From the NCBI GenBank assembly GCA_002026165.1, contig MWOS01000111.1:1-39284 (forward strand): a stretch of DNA of 39,284 bases. The letters run 5' to 3'. How positions within the stretch are numbered: the first letter of the stretch is position 1; each line of letters begins with the position of its first letter. The notes under the pieces are model-generated. The model had not been told where the DNA came from. It was given only the letters and a program-made list of their open reading frames with translations, and made no database searches. A program made the translations under genes and the position numbers. Shown in pieces: positions 1-10,067 of the stretch. This DNA comes from Prochlorococcus sp. HOT208_60m_813G15 (lineage in GTDB: Bacteria; Cyanobacteriota; Cyanobacteriia; PCC-6307; Cyanobiaceae).

Positions 1-2
1 TA

Positions 3-212
3 AAAAGGCCATTAGATGAAAAGTCTGCTTTTGAACTCAAAGCACAATGTTCAACCAAATATAATGAGATTTTAACTAATGATTATTATGCCTCTTTAAG
101 AGCTTCTTATACTTTTAAAGAGTTAAAAAATTTCATCTTAGAGAATGATCTATCCTCATTAGATGTGTTTGAGGAAGGTGAAAATTATTTAATAGTCTAT
201 GGTAATGTTTAA
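3..212 (+). CDS. 3' end of a gene cut by the window edge, possibly a SAM-dependent methyltransferase
   Basis: An open frame runs from the window edge to a TAA at 210-212 and gives about 69 residues. The tail contains YASLRASYTFKELKNFI followed by a short acidic stretch and a terminal LIVYGNV strand. A helix of the type YT-x-E/K-E-L then a final beta strand is common at the C-terminus of class I SAM methyltransferases, but no SAM-binding motif lies within the visible part, so the family call is only a guess. The gene is on the same strand as prfC, 31 bases upstream of it, and could be co-transcribed. Confidence 0.5.
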   Translation, partial: KRPLDEKSAFELKAQCSTKYNEILTNDYYASLRASYTFKELKNFILENDLSSLDVFEEGENYLIVYGNV

Positions 213-243
213 GAACTAAGTGAAAGGCCCTTATATTATATAA

Positions 244-1881
244 ATGAGCTTAGATACTAAAATTCTAAATAATAGAGAAATACTGGATGCGGTAAATAAA
301 AGAAGAAATTTTGCTATTATTTCACATCCAGATGCTGGGAAAACTACTCTTACCGAGAAGCTTCTTTTGTATGGAGGTGCCATTCAACAGGCAGGAGCAG
401 TAAAAGCTAGGGGTAATCAGAGAAAAGCCACCTCAGACTGGATGGAACTTGAGAAACAAAGAGGTATTTCTATTACATCAACTGTATTGCAATTTGAATA
501 TGAGAGATCTGTAATTAATCTATTAGATACACCAGGACACCAAGATTTCTCCGAAGATACTTATAGAACATTAGCTGCTGCTGATAATGCAGTTATGTTG
601 GAAGATGCTGCTAAAGGACTAGAACCTCAAACTAGAAAATTGTTTGAAGTTTGCAAGATGCGAAAAATACCAATATTTACTTTCATAAATAAAATGGATA
701 GACCAGGAAGAGAGCCATTTTCTTTACTTGATGAAATTGAATCAGAACTTGGATTAAATACCCTACCTATAAACTGGCCAATTGGGAGTGGCGAGGAATT
801 TAGAGGGGTTATTGATAGATTTTCGAGAGAGGTGATTTTATTTGATAAAGCAGTGAGAGGGAAACAATCGAATGAGAAAAGATTAAGTCTTGAAGATAAA
901 GAGCTATCAAAATATGTAGAGAGAGATTTACTTGAAAACTCACTTGAAGAATTGGAGGTTCTTGATGAGGCAGGATCTAAATTTGAAAAAGAAAAAGTTT
1001 TTAATGGCTCTTTAACCCCAGTTTTCTTTGGATCTGCCATGACTAATTTTGGCGTAAGGCCATTTTTAGATAGTTTTTTAAAAATGGCGCAAAAACCAAC
1101 TTCAAGAAATAGTAATAAAGGGGATATTGAACCTGCAAGCGATGAATTTAGTGGGTTTGTTTTTAAGCTTCAGGCAAATATGGATCCAAAGCACAGAGAT
1201 AGGGTTGCTTTTATAAGAGTTTGTAGTGGAAAATTTGAAAAGGATATGTCAGTTAAACATTCCAGAACTGGGAAAACAATTAGATTATCAAGACCACAAA
1301 AAATATTTGGGCAAGATAGAGAAGTAGTTGATGATGCCTATCCTGGAGATGTTATTGGTTTGAATAATCCAGGGATGTTTTCTATTGGAGATACTCTTTA
1401 TACGGGTGCTCATCTGGAATATGAGGGCATACCATCCTTTAGTCCTGAAATATTCAGCTGGTTAAGAAATCCAAATCCCTCAGCATTTAAAAACTTTAGG
1501 AAGGGTGTGAATGAACTTCGAGAAGAAGGAGCTGTTCAGATTCTTTATGACTTTGATGAGAGTAAAAGAGACCCTATACTCGCAGCCGTTGGTCAATTGC
1601 AGCTGGAGGTAGTAACTCACAGATTAAAAAGTGAATATGGTGTAGATGCAAATCTTGAAGCAATGCCATATCAATTGGCTAGATGGATTTCTGATGGATG
1701 GCCAGCCATTGAAAAACTAGGCAGAATATTCAACTGTAAAATAGTTAAAGATTGTTGGAATAGGCCAGTTATTCTTTTCAAAAATGAGTGGAATCTAAAT
1801 CAGTTTGTTGAAGATAATAATCAACTAAATTTAAACAAAGTTGCGCCCGTTGTTAGTGGAGTAGAACCAATTGTTTTATAA
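244..1881 (+). CDS. prfC: Peptide chain release factor 3 (RF3)
   Basis: RF3 is a translational GTPase that recycles RF1/RF2 from the ribosome after peptide release. The 545-residue protein has the P-loop HPDAGKTT at 28-35, the G3 motif DTPGHQDF at 95-102 and G4 NKMD at 149-152, followed by the RF3-type domains II and III. The [11 protein letters not shown] switch I region (70-80) is characteristic of RF3 rather than EF-G. Length is normal for the family (about 530). The ATG at 244 is the first in-frame start and gives a typical N-terminus. The gene stands between a partial gene and a CPP1-like gene on the same strand. Confidence 0.97.
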   Translation: MSLDTKILNNREILDAVNKRRNFAIISHPDAGKTTLTEKLLLYGGAIQQAGAVKARGNQRKATSDWMELEKQRGISITSTVLQFEYERSVINLLDTPGHQDFSEDTYRTLAAADNAVMLEDAAKGLEPQTRKLFEVCKMRKIPIFTFINKMDRPGREPFSLLDEIESELGLNTLPINWPIGSGEEFRGVIDRFSREVILFDKAVRGKQSNEKRLSLEDKELSKYVERDLLENSLEELEVLDEAGSKFEKEKVFNGSLTPVFFGSAMTNFGVRPFLDSFLKMAQKPTSRNSNKGDIEPASDEFSGFVFKLQANMDPKHRDRVAFIRVCSGKFEKDMSVKHSRTGKTIRLSRPQKIFGQDREVVDDAYPGDVIGLNNPGMFSIGDTLYTGAHLEYEGIPSFSPEIFSWLRNPNPSAFKNFRKGVNELREEGAVQILYDFDESKRDPILAAVGQLQLEVVTHRLKSEYGVDANLEAMPYQLARWISDGWPAIEKLGRIFNCKIVKDCWNRPVILFKNEWNLNQFVEDNNQLNLNKVAPVVSGVEPIVL

Positions 1882-1932
1882 AGTCTTAATGGATTATAAA
1901 ATTAGTTAATCTGTTAGTATTGGTAAAAAATT

Positions 1933-2607
1933 TTGGATTCAAACAGTAATAAAAATAATAACGAAAAATCACCTTATGAAATTTTAGGTGTGAAAGAAGG
2001 TGCTGCTTTTGAGGATATTCAGAAGGCTAGAGATATTAAAGTTAAAGAGGCTGGTGAAGACTTAATTTTAAAAGCGAAAATAGAATCTTCCTTTGATCAA
2101 TTACTCATGGGTAGTCTGAAAGCCAGGCAATCAGGAAATGTAAGCTATGAAGCTGTGAGTGCCTCAAAAAAAGAAAAACAAATTAATCAACTTAACAATA
2201 ATAAGTTCCCACTTCTTTCTAAGATAAAAAATTTAAATAATAACTCTAACAATTCAAGTCAGTATAGTCTGCCAAAAATAACTACCCCCTCATTTGATAA
2301 TCTTTCAATAAAAATATCTGTTGGGCTATTATTTTTAATTTTGTTATTTATCAGTCCAGACTCTAATAATAGACTTTTACTCTCTATCTCAACATTAATA
2401 CTTACCTATACTCAAATTAAATCAGGGAAAAGATTTATAGGTTCTCTGGGTTGGAGTGTTACCTTTCTCTCGATAGGATTAATATTTGGTGGATTGCTTG
2501 AAAATAATTCTTTCATTCAGGAAGTATCAAACAACTCTTTATCAATACAAAAAATTCAAAGTATTCCGGCCATGGTTATTTTATGGCTAGGCGTAATTTT
2601 TTTATGA
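1933..2607 (+). CDS. CPP1-like J-domain-related membrane protein (DUF3353)
   Basis: The protein of 224 residues starts with a J-domain-like segment ([20 protein letters not shown], about residues 13-32) without the HPD tripeptide. A linker rich in Asn and Ser follows, then three or four hydrophobic segments from about residue 125 to the C-terminus. This layout matches the CPP1 / 'chaperone-like protein of POR1' family of cyanobacteria and plastids, where it stabilises light-dependent protochlorophyllide oxidoreductase. That role is family knowledge, not shown here. The only reasonable start is TTG at 1933; no clear SD precedes it. The stop overlaps the stop of hslO, which is convergent. Confidence 0.8.
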   Translation: MDSNSNKNNNEKSPYEILGVKEGAAFEDIQKARDIKVKEAGEDLILKAKIESSFDQLLMGSLKARQSGNVSYEAVSASKKEKQINQLNNNKFPLLSKIKNLNNNSNNSSQYSLPKITTPSFDNLSIKISVGLLFLILLFISPDSNNRLLLSISTLILTYTQIKSGKRFIGSLGWSVTFLSIGLIFGGLLENNSFIQEVSNNSLSIQKIQSIPAMVILWLGVIFL

Positions 2608-3510
2608 TTGATTTTCTATCATAGATTTAATTTCTTCATAATTTATAAGATATTTATTTTTACAAAATTCACAAACCAACTCTGCTTTGCCATCTTTCTT
2701 GAGGATGTCCTCTAACTCGCTCTTATCAAGCATTTTCATCGCATTTAAACTTCTTTGTTTGGAACACTTGCATTTAAAACTCACTTCTTGAGAACGAGCT
2801 TTTTCAGAGATTGATTTATCGTCAATATCGGGAAATATATTTCTAATTAACTCAAGAAGATTATCTTTTGACTTAAATAGATCTTCGCTGAAAGAATTAA
2901 TTTCTTTGCATCTTTCTTCAAGTAGTGAGACTAGCAGAGGGTCAGTATCTTTTTTAGGTAAAACTTGAGCTAATAAGCCACCACTACAAATAACACTTTC
3001 ATTTTGAATTTTTTCTCCAATAAATACAGCAGAGGGAGTTTGCTCTGAATGATATAAATATGAAGCTAAGTCTTCAGCAATATTCCCATTTACTAATTCA
3101 ACAGTGCTTGTAAAGGGTTCTCCAAATCCACTATCTCTAATTACATTTAAATATCCTGTACCTAATGCTTTCGTGAAATCAAAAGAATATTTATTATTAT
3201 CTATTTTGACTAGGTCCAATTCTAAATTAGGATTCCCTACATAACCCCTAACTTTCCCGTCTCTACCTGCATCAACTAGTAATCCCTTTAAAGGTCCGTC
3301 AGATCTAACTCTTAAAGTGACTCTCCCATGCATTATTTTCATCGAGCTTGCTAAAAGCAGTGAAGCACTAAATGCTCTGCCTAAGATACAGGTGGTTAAG
3401 TAAGAAAGGCCGTGTCTTTTTTTTGCTTCTAAAGAAGATTCTGTTGTTAAGACCGCAACTAATCTTATTCCTCCATTGGCTGCAGTAGCCCGAACTATCC
3501 TATCCTGCAT
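2602..3510 (-). CDS. hslO: Hsp33 redox-regulated chaperone
   Basis: Hsp33 is a cytoplasmic holdase that is activated by oxidation of its C-terminal zinc site. The 302-residue protein has the Hsp33 N-terminal fold signatures ([48 protein letters not shown]). The four zinc-binding cysteines are present as C247-x-C249 and C280-x-x-C283, so the redox switch looks intact. Length is normal. The ATG overlaps by 11 bases the end of the upstream ABC ATPase gene, which implies one transcript. Its 3' end overlaps the end of the convergent CPP1-like gene by 6 bases. Confidence 0.96.
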   Translation of the reverse strand: MQDRIVRATAANGGIRLVAVLTTESSLEAKKRHGLSYLTTCILGRAFSASLLLASSMKIMHGRVTLRVRSDGPLKGLLVDAGRDGKVRGYVGNPNLELDLVKIDNNKYSFDFTKALGTGYLNVIRDSGFGEPFTSTVELVNGNIAEDLASYLYHSEQTPSAVFIGEKIQNESVICSGGLLAQVLPKKDTDPLLVSLLEERCKEINSFSEDLFKSKDNLLELIRNIFPDIDDKSISEKARSQEVSFKCKCSKQRSLNAMKMLDKSELEDILKKDGKAELVCEFCKNKYLINYEEIKSMIENQS

Positions 3511-4147
3511 GATTTTCTTTCATAAAATTTTTGATTTTCCCTTTTTCCAAGAATAATATCCTAGAAGGAATTCCCTCAAATAAGGCAGGTTCATGAGTAA
3601 CAATAATAATTGTATTTTTATTTTTTAAATCAAGAATTAAATTCTTCACATCATTTCTCATTGAATAGTCTAATCCAGCAGTTGGTTCATCAAGTAAAAG
3701 AATTGAGGGGTTTCTAAGTAGTTGAACTGCTACAGCTAACCGCCTTTGTTGTCCGCCACTTAGCTGTTCTGGTGGTTGAGTCAGATTGATTTTTTTCAAA
3801 CCAACTTTATTTAAAACTATTTCTATATTTTTTTCTCTTAAAGATTTATGGCCTATTTTTAATTCTTTACCAATGGTTGTACCTATAAAGTATCTTTCAG
3901 GGAATTGGAATACTACTCCACAAAACCATCTTCTTTGTCTAGAAGATAAAATTTTATTCTTCCAAGTAATTTTCCCTTTTTGTGGATTTGTTAATCCGCT
4001 TATTATTTCGAGTAGGGTTGTTTTTCCAGAACCACTATTGCCGCAAATTAAAATGATTTCATTTTCATGAACTTTTAAATTAAGATTGTCTATTATTTTT
4101 CTTTCTCCAGTTTGAGGTTGATAAGATAATTCTTTTAAATCAAGCAT
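3500..4147 (-). CDS. ABC transporter ATP-binding protein (single NBD)
   Basis: The 215-residue protein is a complete nucleotide-binding domain. Walker A is GNSGSGKTT at 36-44, the Q-loop glutamine is Q81, the signature LSGGQ is at 129-133, Walker B ILLLDEP is at 149-155, and the switch histidine lies in VTHEP. It has the ECF/CbiO-like QFPE after the Q-loop, which resembles cyanobacterial and plant-plastid ABCI-type ATPases. No permease gene is adjacent, so the substrate is unknown. It is the first gene of a two-gene unit with hslO and is divergent from the DUF3531 gene at 4231, leaving 83 bases for both promoters. Confidence 0.92.
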   Translation of the reverse strand: MLDLKELSYQPQTGERKIIDNLNLKVHENEIILICGNSGSGKTTLLEIISGLTNPQKGKITWKNKILSSRQRRWFCGVVFQFPERYFIGTTIGKELKIGHKSLREKNIEIVLNKVGLKKINLTQPPEQLSGGQQRRLAVAVQLLRNPSILLLDEPTAGLDYSMRNDVKNLILDLKNKNTIIIVTHEPALFEGIPSRILFLEKGKIKNFMKENHAG

Positions 4148-4230
4148 TATTAATTAAGTTGTAGGTATGAATTTTAATCTAGTATTAACTTACTTATAAT
4201 AGCTATAGATTTTAAAAGCTATTAGTCAAT

Positions 4231-4674
4231 ATGAATATTATTTTTAGAGAAGTTGATCCTTTTAATTGTTGGATATGGATAAGGTTTTCAGAATCACCAA
4301 CTCAAGATGAAAAAAATTATTTAGATGGCGTTTTTGATAGTTGGTACGTTTTAGGAAGGTTAGGTGGATTTAATTCTGAAAATTTGCAAACTCATGAAGA
4401 GGGTTCCGATTTAAGTTGGATGTCCTATGATAATGATCAAAAAAACGCATCTCTTCCTGCTTTAATGCACAATTTGGGAATTATGGAATATCAAAACCTT
4501 TGGGGAAGATGTTGGGTTGATTTTGGAACATCAGACTCCATTTCAATAGATATATTAATTAATTCTTTAAATGAGATATCAAATAATTATGTAAAAATTG
4601 AAGAGTTAATAATTGGAGGTGAAAATAATGATTGGGCAATTGAGGAACATGAAGATTTGGTTTTTAAAGATTAA
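4231..4674 (+). CDS. DUF3531 family protein
   Basis: This acidic soluble protein of 147 residues is rich in Trp and Asp and has the pattern seen in the cyanobacterial/plastid DUF3531 family (WIWIRF, YLDGVFDSWYVLGRLGGFN, LGIMEYQNLWGRCWVDFGTSD). No catalytic motif or membrane segment is visible and the function is not known. It is the first gene of a compact plus-strand operon with rsmE (9-base gap) and the DUF92 gene. Confidence 0.85.
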   Translation: MNIIFREVDPFNCWIWIRFSESPTQDEKNYLDGVFDSWYVLGRLGGFNSENLQTHEEGSDLSWMSYDNDQKNASLPALMHNLGIMEYQNLWGRCWVDFGTSDSISIDILINSLNEISNNYVKIEELIIGGENNDWAIEEHEDLVFKD

Positions 4675-4683
4675 GTGTTTTAA

Positions 4684-5457
4684 ATGGAAGACTTAACAAG
4701 ATTAATTATTTCCAATGAAAGAATTGAAAATATTAAAAACAATAATTTAGAACTTTCAAAAGAAGAGGCTCATTATATTAATAAAGTAATGAGGATCAAA
4801 AATGGCAAAGAAATATTTATAGCAAACGGAGAGGGTTCATTATGGAAAGCTAAAAAAGTTAAAAATGATTTTTTAGAAATAAGTCAATTAAAAAATCCTT
4901 ACTTATTTCAAGAACAAGAAATTAACTTATTAGGCATAGCTGTTGTTATACCAAAAAGTGGTTTTGAGGATATTTTGAAAATGTGTACTGAAATAGGAAT
5001 TGATTTTATACAGCCATTATTTTCAGAAAGACAGGTAAATAAAAATTTAAATTTTTCTAGAAAACTTTTTAGATGGAATTCAATTATCAAAGAAGCAGTT
5101 GAGCAAAGTGAGAGATTATGGAAACCATCTATTTTAAATGGTATGGATATTATTGAATGGCTAAAAATTAGAAATAATCAAGAAAGAGTTTCGATTTCTA
5201 TAACTAGAGAAGAAACTCTATATGACTTAAATCAATGGTTAAGAAAACAACAAAAATTTGTAAATAAAAAAGGAGGTATTTTTTGGAATGTAATTGGCCC
5301 TGAAGGAGGTTGGTCCTCTAATGAAATTGATTTTTTTAATAAAAATAATATTACCTTTGTTAAACTTTCTGACACTATCTTGAGAACTTCGACGGCTAGT
5401 ATTAATGCATCATCAATTCTAAATCAATGGAGAATTGATTTTAAATTAATTAATTAG
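4684..5457 (+). CDS. rsmE: 16S rRNA m3U1498 methyltransferase
   Basis: RsmE methylates N3 of U1498 in 16S rRNA using SAM. The 257-residue protein has the N-terminal PUA-like RNA-binding part (HYINKVMRIKNGKEIFIANG, about 30-49) and a C-terminal SPOUT knot. The knot shows PLFSERQV at 111-118, the SAM-loop IGPEGGW at 204-210, and LRTSTASINA at 233-242 (usually LR.ETA). Length is normal. It is the middle gene of the DUF3531 - rsmE - DUF92 unit, with gaps of 9 and 6 bases. Confidence 0.95.
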   Translation: MEDLTRLIISNERIENIKNNNLELSKEEAHYINKVMRIKNGKEIFIANGEGSLWKAKKVKNDFLEISQLKNPYLFQEQEINLLGIAVVIPKSGFEDILKMCTEIGIDFIQPLFSERQVNKNLNFSRKLFRWNSIIKEAVEQSERLWKPSILNGMDIIEWLKIRNNQERVSISITREETLYDLNQWLRKQQKFVNKKGGIFWNVIGPEGGWSSNEIDFFNKNNITFVKLSDTILRTSTASINASSILNQWRIDFKLIN

Positions 5458-5463
5458 ATAAAA

Positions 5464-6201
5464 ATGAGTTTGATTATAAATCAATTTTTTATAGGTTTTT
5501 GCATTAACTTTATTTTGATTTATATTTTCTTCAAGATTCCTTTGATGACAAAAGGTGGTTGGATAAGTGCAGGAATTTTAGGCACAATTTTGTGGGGATG
5601 TTTGTCATGGAAGGGTTGGATGTCAGTTGTTTTTTATTTATTATTTGGATCTCTTGTAACTAAAGTAGGTTATAAATTTAAAAAAGAACAAGGCATAGCT
5701 GAGAAAAGAGGTGGCCGAAGAGGTCCTGAAAATGTATGGGGCTCTGCGGCTACAGGATTAGTTCTTGCCATGATGACTAAATTTAATCCTGCTAATGAAG
5801 TCTTTTTTAAAGTAGGTTTTGCTGCAAGTTTTGCTGCAAAGTTGGCGGATACTTTTGGTAGCGAAATTGGGAAAAGATTTGGTAAAGACACATACTTAAT
5901 TACTTCACTTAAAAAGGTGGATAGAGGAACTGAAGGAGGAATAAGTATAGAAGGAACATTAGCTAGTTTCTTTGGATCAATATTTATGGCTTTTATAATG
6001 CTTCGTCTATCAATTATTTCTACAAAATATCATTTTATAGTTGTTGTAGTTTCTGGATTCTTCGCAACACTTTCTGAAAGTATTATTGGTGCTAGATTTC
6101 AAAACAAATATAAATTAAGTAATGAATTAGTAAATGCTATTCAGACAAGTATTGCTTCTGTTTTTGCTATCTTTGGCCTTATTTTATATTCATATTTTTA
6201 A
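5464..6201 (+). CDS. DUF92 / TIGR00297 membrane protein, phytyl-phosphate kinase-like (VTE6 family)
   Basis: The 245-residue polytopic membrane protein has roughly six hydrophobic segments and a glycine-rich cytoplasmic loop with KRGGRRGPENVWGSAATG, then FAASFAAKLADTFGSEIG and RGTEGGISIEGTLAS. These are hallmarks of the DUF92 family. Plant VTE6 and its cyanobacterial relative phosphorylate phytyl phosphate to phytyl diphosphate for tocopherol and phylloquinone synthesis and chlorophyll salvage. That activity is inferred from the family. It ends the plus-strand operon and converges on the GDSL gene with only 22 bases between. Confidence 0.88.
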   Translation: MSLIINQFFIGFCINFILIYIFFKIPLMTKGGWISAGILGTILWGCLSWKGWMSVVFYLLFGSLVTKVGYKFKKEQGIAEKRGGRRGPENVWGSAATGLVLAMMTKFNPANEVFFKVGFAASFAAKLADTFGSEIGKRFGKDTYLITSLKKVDRGTEGGISIEGTLASFFGSIFMAFIMLRLSIISTKYHFIVVVVSGFFATLSESIIGARFQNKYKLSNELVNAIQTSIASVFAIFGLILYSYF

Positions 6202-6223
6202 AATTAATAATATTTGGAAAGAC

Positions 6224-6868
6224 CTAGGATTCCTTCCATTTTGTAAGAATCTCCCAGCTTTTAAGTCTTTGGAAAAGCCAGAAATGACCTTCGGAATTTA
6301 GATGAATTCCATCATGCGTAATCCAATTTTTACTCCTTTTATCAGAGTACATTTCTCTAAAAGTAGGAAGAAATGGGACATTTTGATTGAGGCATACTTC
6401 CTCCATTCTCCTTTCATAAGAATTACAAAAATCATTTGAGTACCATAGACATCCTGCGAACGGCATTTTGCTTTCTTCAATAGGTGTCAAACCAATAACA
6501 AAGACATTTGTTTGAGAGTTCATATCATTAATAAGTCTCTCTAATCCATATTCAAATCCATCTATATCTAATTGATGTCTTCCGTTTTTCTGACCAATTG
6601 CGGCAGTGTCGTTAAGTCCAACATTTAGCAGGATTGCTTTAGGTTTATTTCTTCTAGTTTCTCCTCTAGATGACCATTCTTTTTCCCATCTAGATGAAAC
6701 TTTTTCTATCCCATCTCCCCTTACGCCAAGTTGATAAATTACTGGCCCATTGTGGTTTTTGCACCAATCTTTTCTAAGTCTCTCACACCATCCGCCACCT
6801 TCATTATCTCCCCATCCATAAACTGAGCTATCTCCAATTACAACTAGTTGTTTTGGTAAACTAATCAC
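6224..6868 (-). CDS. GDSL/SGNH-family hydrolase
   Basis: The 214-residue protein has SGNH blocks: block I VVIGDSSVYGWG (residues 9-20; the usual GDSL is GDSS here), block III LLNVGLNDTAA with the G-x-N-D pair, and block V THDGIHLNSEGH with the Asp-x-x-His dyad. It is therefore a serine esterase/lipase/acyl-hydrolase, substrate unknown. No signal peptide is seen, so it is probably cytoplasmic. It lies 49 bases downstream of phnE on the same strand and may be the last gene of the aspC-phnDCE transcript. Confidence 0.88.
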   Translation of the reverse strand: MISLPKQLVVIGDSSVYGWGDNEGGGWCERLRKDWCKNHNGPVIYQLGVRGDGIEKVSSRWEKEWSSRGETRRNKPKAILLNVGLNDTAAIGQKNGRHQLDIDGFEYGLERLINDMNSQTNVFVIGLTPIEESKMPFAGCLWYSNDFCNSYERRMEEVCLNQNVPFLPTFREMYSDKRSKNWITHDGIHLNSEGHFWLFQRLKSWEILTKWKES

Positions 6869-6917
6869 TATAACCGGAAAAAAATAATTACTTGATTCAA
6901 CAAATTATTCTTACAAA

Positions 6918-8420
6918 TCAAGTTAAACTATTTTTGATTTTACCATTTATTAATTCGCCAACTATTGCAATGGAGCTATAAGCTATCAAAACTATTGTAA
7001 CTTCTTGCCATGCGAAGGAACTTAGTGATTCTTGCAATTGCCAACCTAGACCAACACTTCCAATAACCCCAACAATTGCAGTTTCTCTAATAATGATGTC
7101 AGATCTATAAGCGCAATATGCTAAGTAACTTTTTGCTTGTTGAGAAAATAAACCTAAAAGCCAACTAGTCTTTTTTGAGATTCCTAGAGATTTCATTGCC
7201 ATATAATTTCTCTTGTCTTGGCTATCTAGATTTGTAAAAAGTAATTTGCTAGTAATACCAGCGTTGTGGAGACCTAATGTTAAAGCTGCTAAAGATAAAG
7301 AAGGATTATTAAAAGTTAATAGAGTTAGAAGTATTACAGGTGTAGGTATTAAACGTAATAAAAATGCAAAAATTTTTATAAAAATTTTAGAACTATTGTT
7401 GTTAAAAATTCCTATTACTAATGGAGGTAAACTAATTGCGATTCCTGTTGATAAAAGACTTAAAATTATTGTTTCTAATATAAGTTTTAAGAAATCAAAT
7501 AATCCTAAATCTGATCTTGATTTAAAAAGAGAACTAACGGAATTAAAATTTTCAAAATTATTATTAAAAATAAAATAAAGAAAATATGAAAAAGAAAATA
7601 AAATTGTTATGAAAAAAACTGCAATAAAAAAAATAGATAGGATTTTATTTTTTGTATTAAATTTTATTTTTTTGAATATTAATCCAGAAAGAATTATCAA
7701 AATTGCCAAGGACCATAAATAAGTCCATAACTCTCTAAAATTCAAAGTTTGGAAAGATAAAAAAATACTGGTACCTATTCCTCCAATCCCAAAAAGTCCT
7801 AAAATCACAGTACTTCTTATTGAACACTCTAATCGATATAAACCAAAGTTTTTAAATGTATTTATTATTGGATTCCATATTAAAGTTAGTAAAGAAGAAA
7901 ATTTAGGTGCATTTATTTGATTTATAGATTCAAAACTTTTGTAGTCAATAGTTTCTAATTGTTCAGCAAAAACTTTTGAATTTACAGCAATATAAGGAAT
8001 ACATATAGCTATTATTCCTATTGAAAAATTTATTCCATATATTTGCATTAATATTATTCCCCAAACCACTTCGTGTATAGATCTAATTATTGTTAGAAAA
8101 AACCTTATTGTGAGGTAGAAAAAATTTGGAATATTAAAGATTTTATAAAAAATATTTGAGGAAATTATTCCAAAAATTGCTCCAAAAATAATACTTACTA
8201 ACCAACTAAAAAAACCAATTAAAATAGTTTCATTTAATCGCTTAATTACGGTAATAATAATTTCATTATCGATCTTGGGATTAAATGCAGAAATTAAGAA
8301 TTCTTGGAATAATTTAAATCCTCCAAAATGAATATTGTTTATTAATTGATACCCTAGAGGTATGCATACCAAAATTGGAAGAAAAGATAATGAGGTATAG
8401 TTTAATTTTAATTTGTTCAA
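6918..8420 (-). CDS. phnE: Phosphonate/phosphite-type ABC transporter permease (duplicated PhnE)
   Basis: The protein has 500 residues, about twice the length of a classical PhnE. It contains two tandem permease units, each with the binding-protein-dependent transport inner-membrane pattern. Examples are the EVVWGIILMQIYG-type and GVIGSVGLGWQLQESLSSF segments and about twelve hydrophobic helices overall, so one polypeptide likely supplies both halves of the channel. This fused form is usual for marine cyanobacterial phnDCE/ptxABC. The start is TTG at 8420, four bases after the phnC stop, which suggests translational coupling. Codon use is extremely AT-rich but like its neighbours. Confidence 0.9.
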   Translation of the reverse strand: MNKLKLNYTSLSFLPILVCIPLGYQLINNIHFGGFKLFQEFLISAFNPKIDNEIIITVIKRLNETILIGFFSWLVSIIFGAIFGIISSNIFYKIFNIPNFFYLTIRFFLTIIRSIHEVVWGIILMQIYGINFSIGIIAICIPYIAVNSKVFAEQLETIDYKSFESINQINAPKFSSLLTLIWNPIINTFKNFGLYRLECSIRSTVILGLFGIGGIGTSIFLSFQTLNFRELWTYLWSLAILIILSGLIFKKIKFNTKNKILSIFFIAVFFITILFSFSYFLYFIFNNNFENFNSVSSLFKSRSDLGLFDFLKLILETIILSLLSTGIAISLPPLVIGIFNNNSSKIFIKIFAFLLRLIPTPVILLTLLTFNNPSLSLAALTLGLHNAGITSKLLFTNLDSQDKRNYMAMKSLGISKKTSWLLGLFSQQAKSYLAYCAYRSDIIIRETAIVGVIGSVGLGWQLQESLSSFAWQEVTIVLIAYSSIAIVGELINGKIKNSLT

Positions 8421-8424
8421 CTAA

Positions 8425-9165
8425 TTAATATATTTTCTCTAAATGAATCTTCTTTAAGTTATTTCTTTTGATATTGAAAAAAATTTTACCATCCCTTATT
8501 CCAATAACTTTATCGAAATCGTTAAGCAAATCTAATCTATGTAATGCAACTAATGCCGTCTTTGGGGATTTTTTTGTTTTATTTTTATCTACATTTTCTA
8601 GCAGAAGGTTTTTAATTGTTGTTATCAATTTGGGATCTAGATTATTAAAAGGCTCATCTGCAAGTAATATATTTGATTCTTGAATTAATGATCTAGCTAT
8701 AGCCACCCTTTGTTTTTGCCCCCCAGATAGTTTTCTGATTTTTTTGTCGTAAATAGAGTTATGAAGTCTACATAATTTCATATATTTATGCGCCTTCTTA
8801 AAAGAACTTATATTTAGTAAATTTTTAAAAGCGAAATAAAAATTGTTTTCCGCTAGTAGTCCAAAATTAACATTTTGTTCTGCAGAGAGATCTTCTATTA
8901 ATCTTAAATCTTGCCATATAGTTGTTATTTTACTTTTCTGCTTTCTATCTAATTCCTCGAAACTTTCATTGAATAATTTAACCTCACCTTGAGTTGGCTT
9001 TATAGTGCCATTAAGTACTGATATAAGTGTAGTTTTTCCTGAACCGCTTTTACCTAAAAGTGCAATTTTTTCCCCAGAATTTATTTTTAAATTTATTTTA
9101 TTTAGGATCAGATCATTTTTGTATTTATAAGATATATTTTCTAATTCTAAGACAGTATTATTCAT
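8425..9165 (-). CDS. phnC: Phosphonate/phosphite-type ABC transporter ATP-binding protein
   Basis: The 246-residue nucleotide-binding domain has Walker A GKSGSGKTT at 38-46, signature LSGGQKQR (about 145-152), Walker B NILLADEPFNNLDP, and the switch His in VALHRLDLL, which is the PhnC-type 'LH' rather than 'TH'. It energises the PhnE permease. Its ATG overlaps the phnD stop by four bases, a clear sign of a phnD-phnC-phnE operon. Confidence 0.93.
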   Translation of the reverse strand: MNNTVLELENISYKYKNDLILNKINLKINSGEKIALLGKSGSGKTTLISVLNGTIKPTQGEVKLFNESFEELDRKQKSKITTIWQDLRLIEDLSAEQNVNFGLLAENNFYFAFKNLLNISSFKKAHKYMKLCRLHNSIYDKKIRKLSGGQKQRVAIARSLIQESNILLADEPFNNLDPKLITTIKNLLLENVDKNKTKKSPKTALVALHRLDLLNDFDKVIGIRDGKIFFNIKRNNLKKIHLEKIY

Positions 9166-10055
9166 CTAATTTTATTTAATTTCCTTCCGATTTCCTCTAT
9201 ATTTTTATATTGTTTTGATTCTGCCTTTATAAATCTTTTTGCATTGAACATATCTAATATCTGTTTATGTGATTTTTGCTTTATATCTAAATTTAGAATT
9301 ACTGATTTAAGTTCTTTTGTAAACCCTTCCCCGAATCTATTTTCAAGATCACCTTGAGCTACCCAATGATAGTCAACATATTCTGGTGTGATCCAGAATA
9401 ATTCTAAATTACTTGTTCTTTTGGGATTATTTTTAAGATTGTTTTCCCAAACCTGTTTATTTAAAGCTCCAGCATCAAATGCCCCACTATTAACTAAAGC
9501 TATAGTGGCATCATGACTCCCACTAAAACCTGCTTTTTTTCCTTTAAAATGTTTAATTTCAACCCCTGCTTGATTTAAAAAATATTCTGGCATTAATCTT
9601 CCAGAAGTTGAGTTTTCAGAGCCAAAAGTAAATCTTAAATTCTTTAGTTTTTTAAGTCCTTTAATGTTTGAAATTGAGTTAAGTTCTAAATTTTTGTTTA
9701 CTATAAAAGCACTTTTAAATTCCTTATCGATATCTCTTTGAGCTATGACAATTGAATTAGGTGTTTGTAATCTTGCTTGAACTCCTGATAAACCGCCAAA
9801 CCAAACTAAATCTAAATCTTTAGTTCTAAATCCAGTTACTGCTGCAACATAATTAATAACAGGAATGTATTTGACTTCTACATTAAGTTGTTTGGATAAT
9901 TCTTTTGAAAATAAATTAAATCTTTTGTCCAAAACATCTTGGTTTTGATCAGGTATTGCTCCAACTTTTAAAACTTTGGGATTTGAAAATACAGGTGATG
10001 AAAAAACAGAAAATAATATAGATGAACTTAGTAGGAAATTCTTTAAATTAAACAT
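9162..10055 (-). CDS. phnD: Phosphonate/phosphite ABC transporter substrate-binding protein
   Basis: The 297-residue periplasmic protein has an N-terminal signal peptide (about residues 1-24, hydrophobic core ending in VFSNP). It shows PhnD family signatures LVWFGGLSGVQARLQ and FGSENSTSGRLMPEYFLNQAG, the latter with the Ser/Thr-Ser loop that caps the anion. PhnD1-type proteins of Prochlorococcus have been reported to bind phosphite and methylphosphonate rather than the larger phosphonates. Which ligand applies here is inference. No C-P lyase or phosphite dehydrogenase gene is present in the window. The gene is 12 bases downstream of the aminotransferase. Confidence 0.93.
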   Translation of the reverse strand: MFNLKNFLLSSSILFSVFSSPVFSNPKVLKVGAIPDQNQDVLDKRFNLFSKELSKQLNVEVKYIPVINYVAAVTGFRTKDLDLVWFGGLSGVQARLQTPNSIVIAQRDIDKEFKSAFIVNKNLELNSISNIKGLKKLKNLRFTFGSENSTSGRLMPEYFLNQAGVEIKHFKGKKAGFSGSHDATIALVNSGAFDAGALNKQVWENNLKNNPKRTSNLELFWITPEYVDYHWVAQGDLENRFGEGFTKELKSVILNLDIKQKSHKQILDMFNAKRFIKAESKQYKNIEEIGRKLNKIR

Positions 10056-10067
10056 AATTTAGTAAAT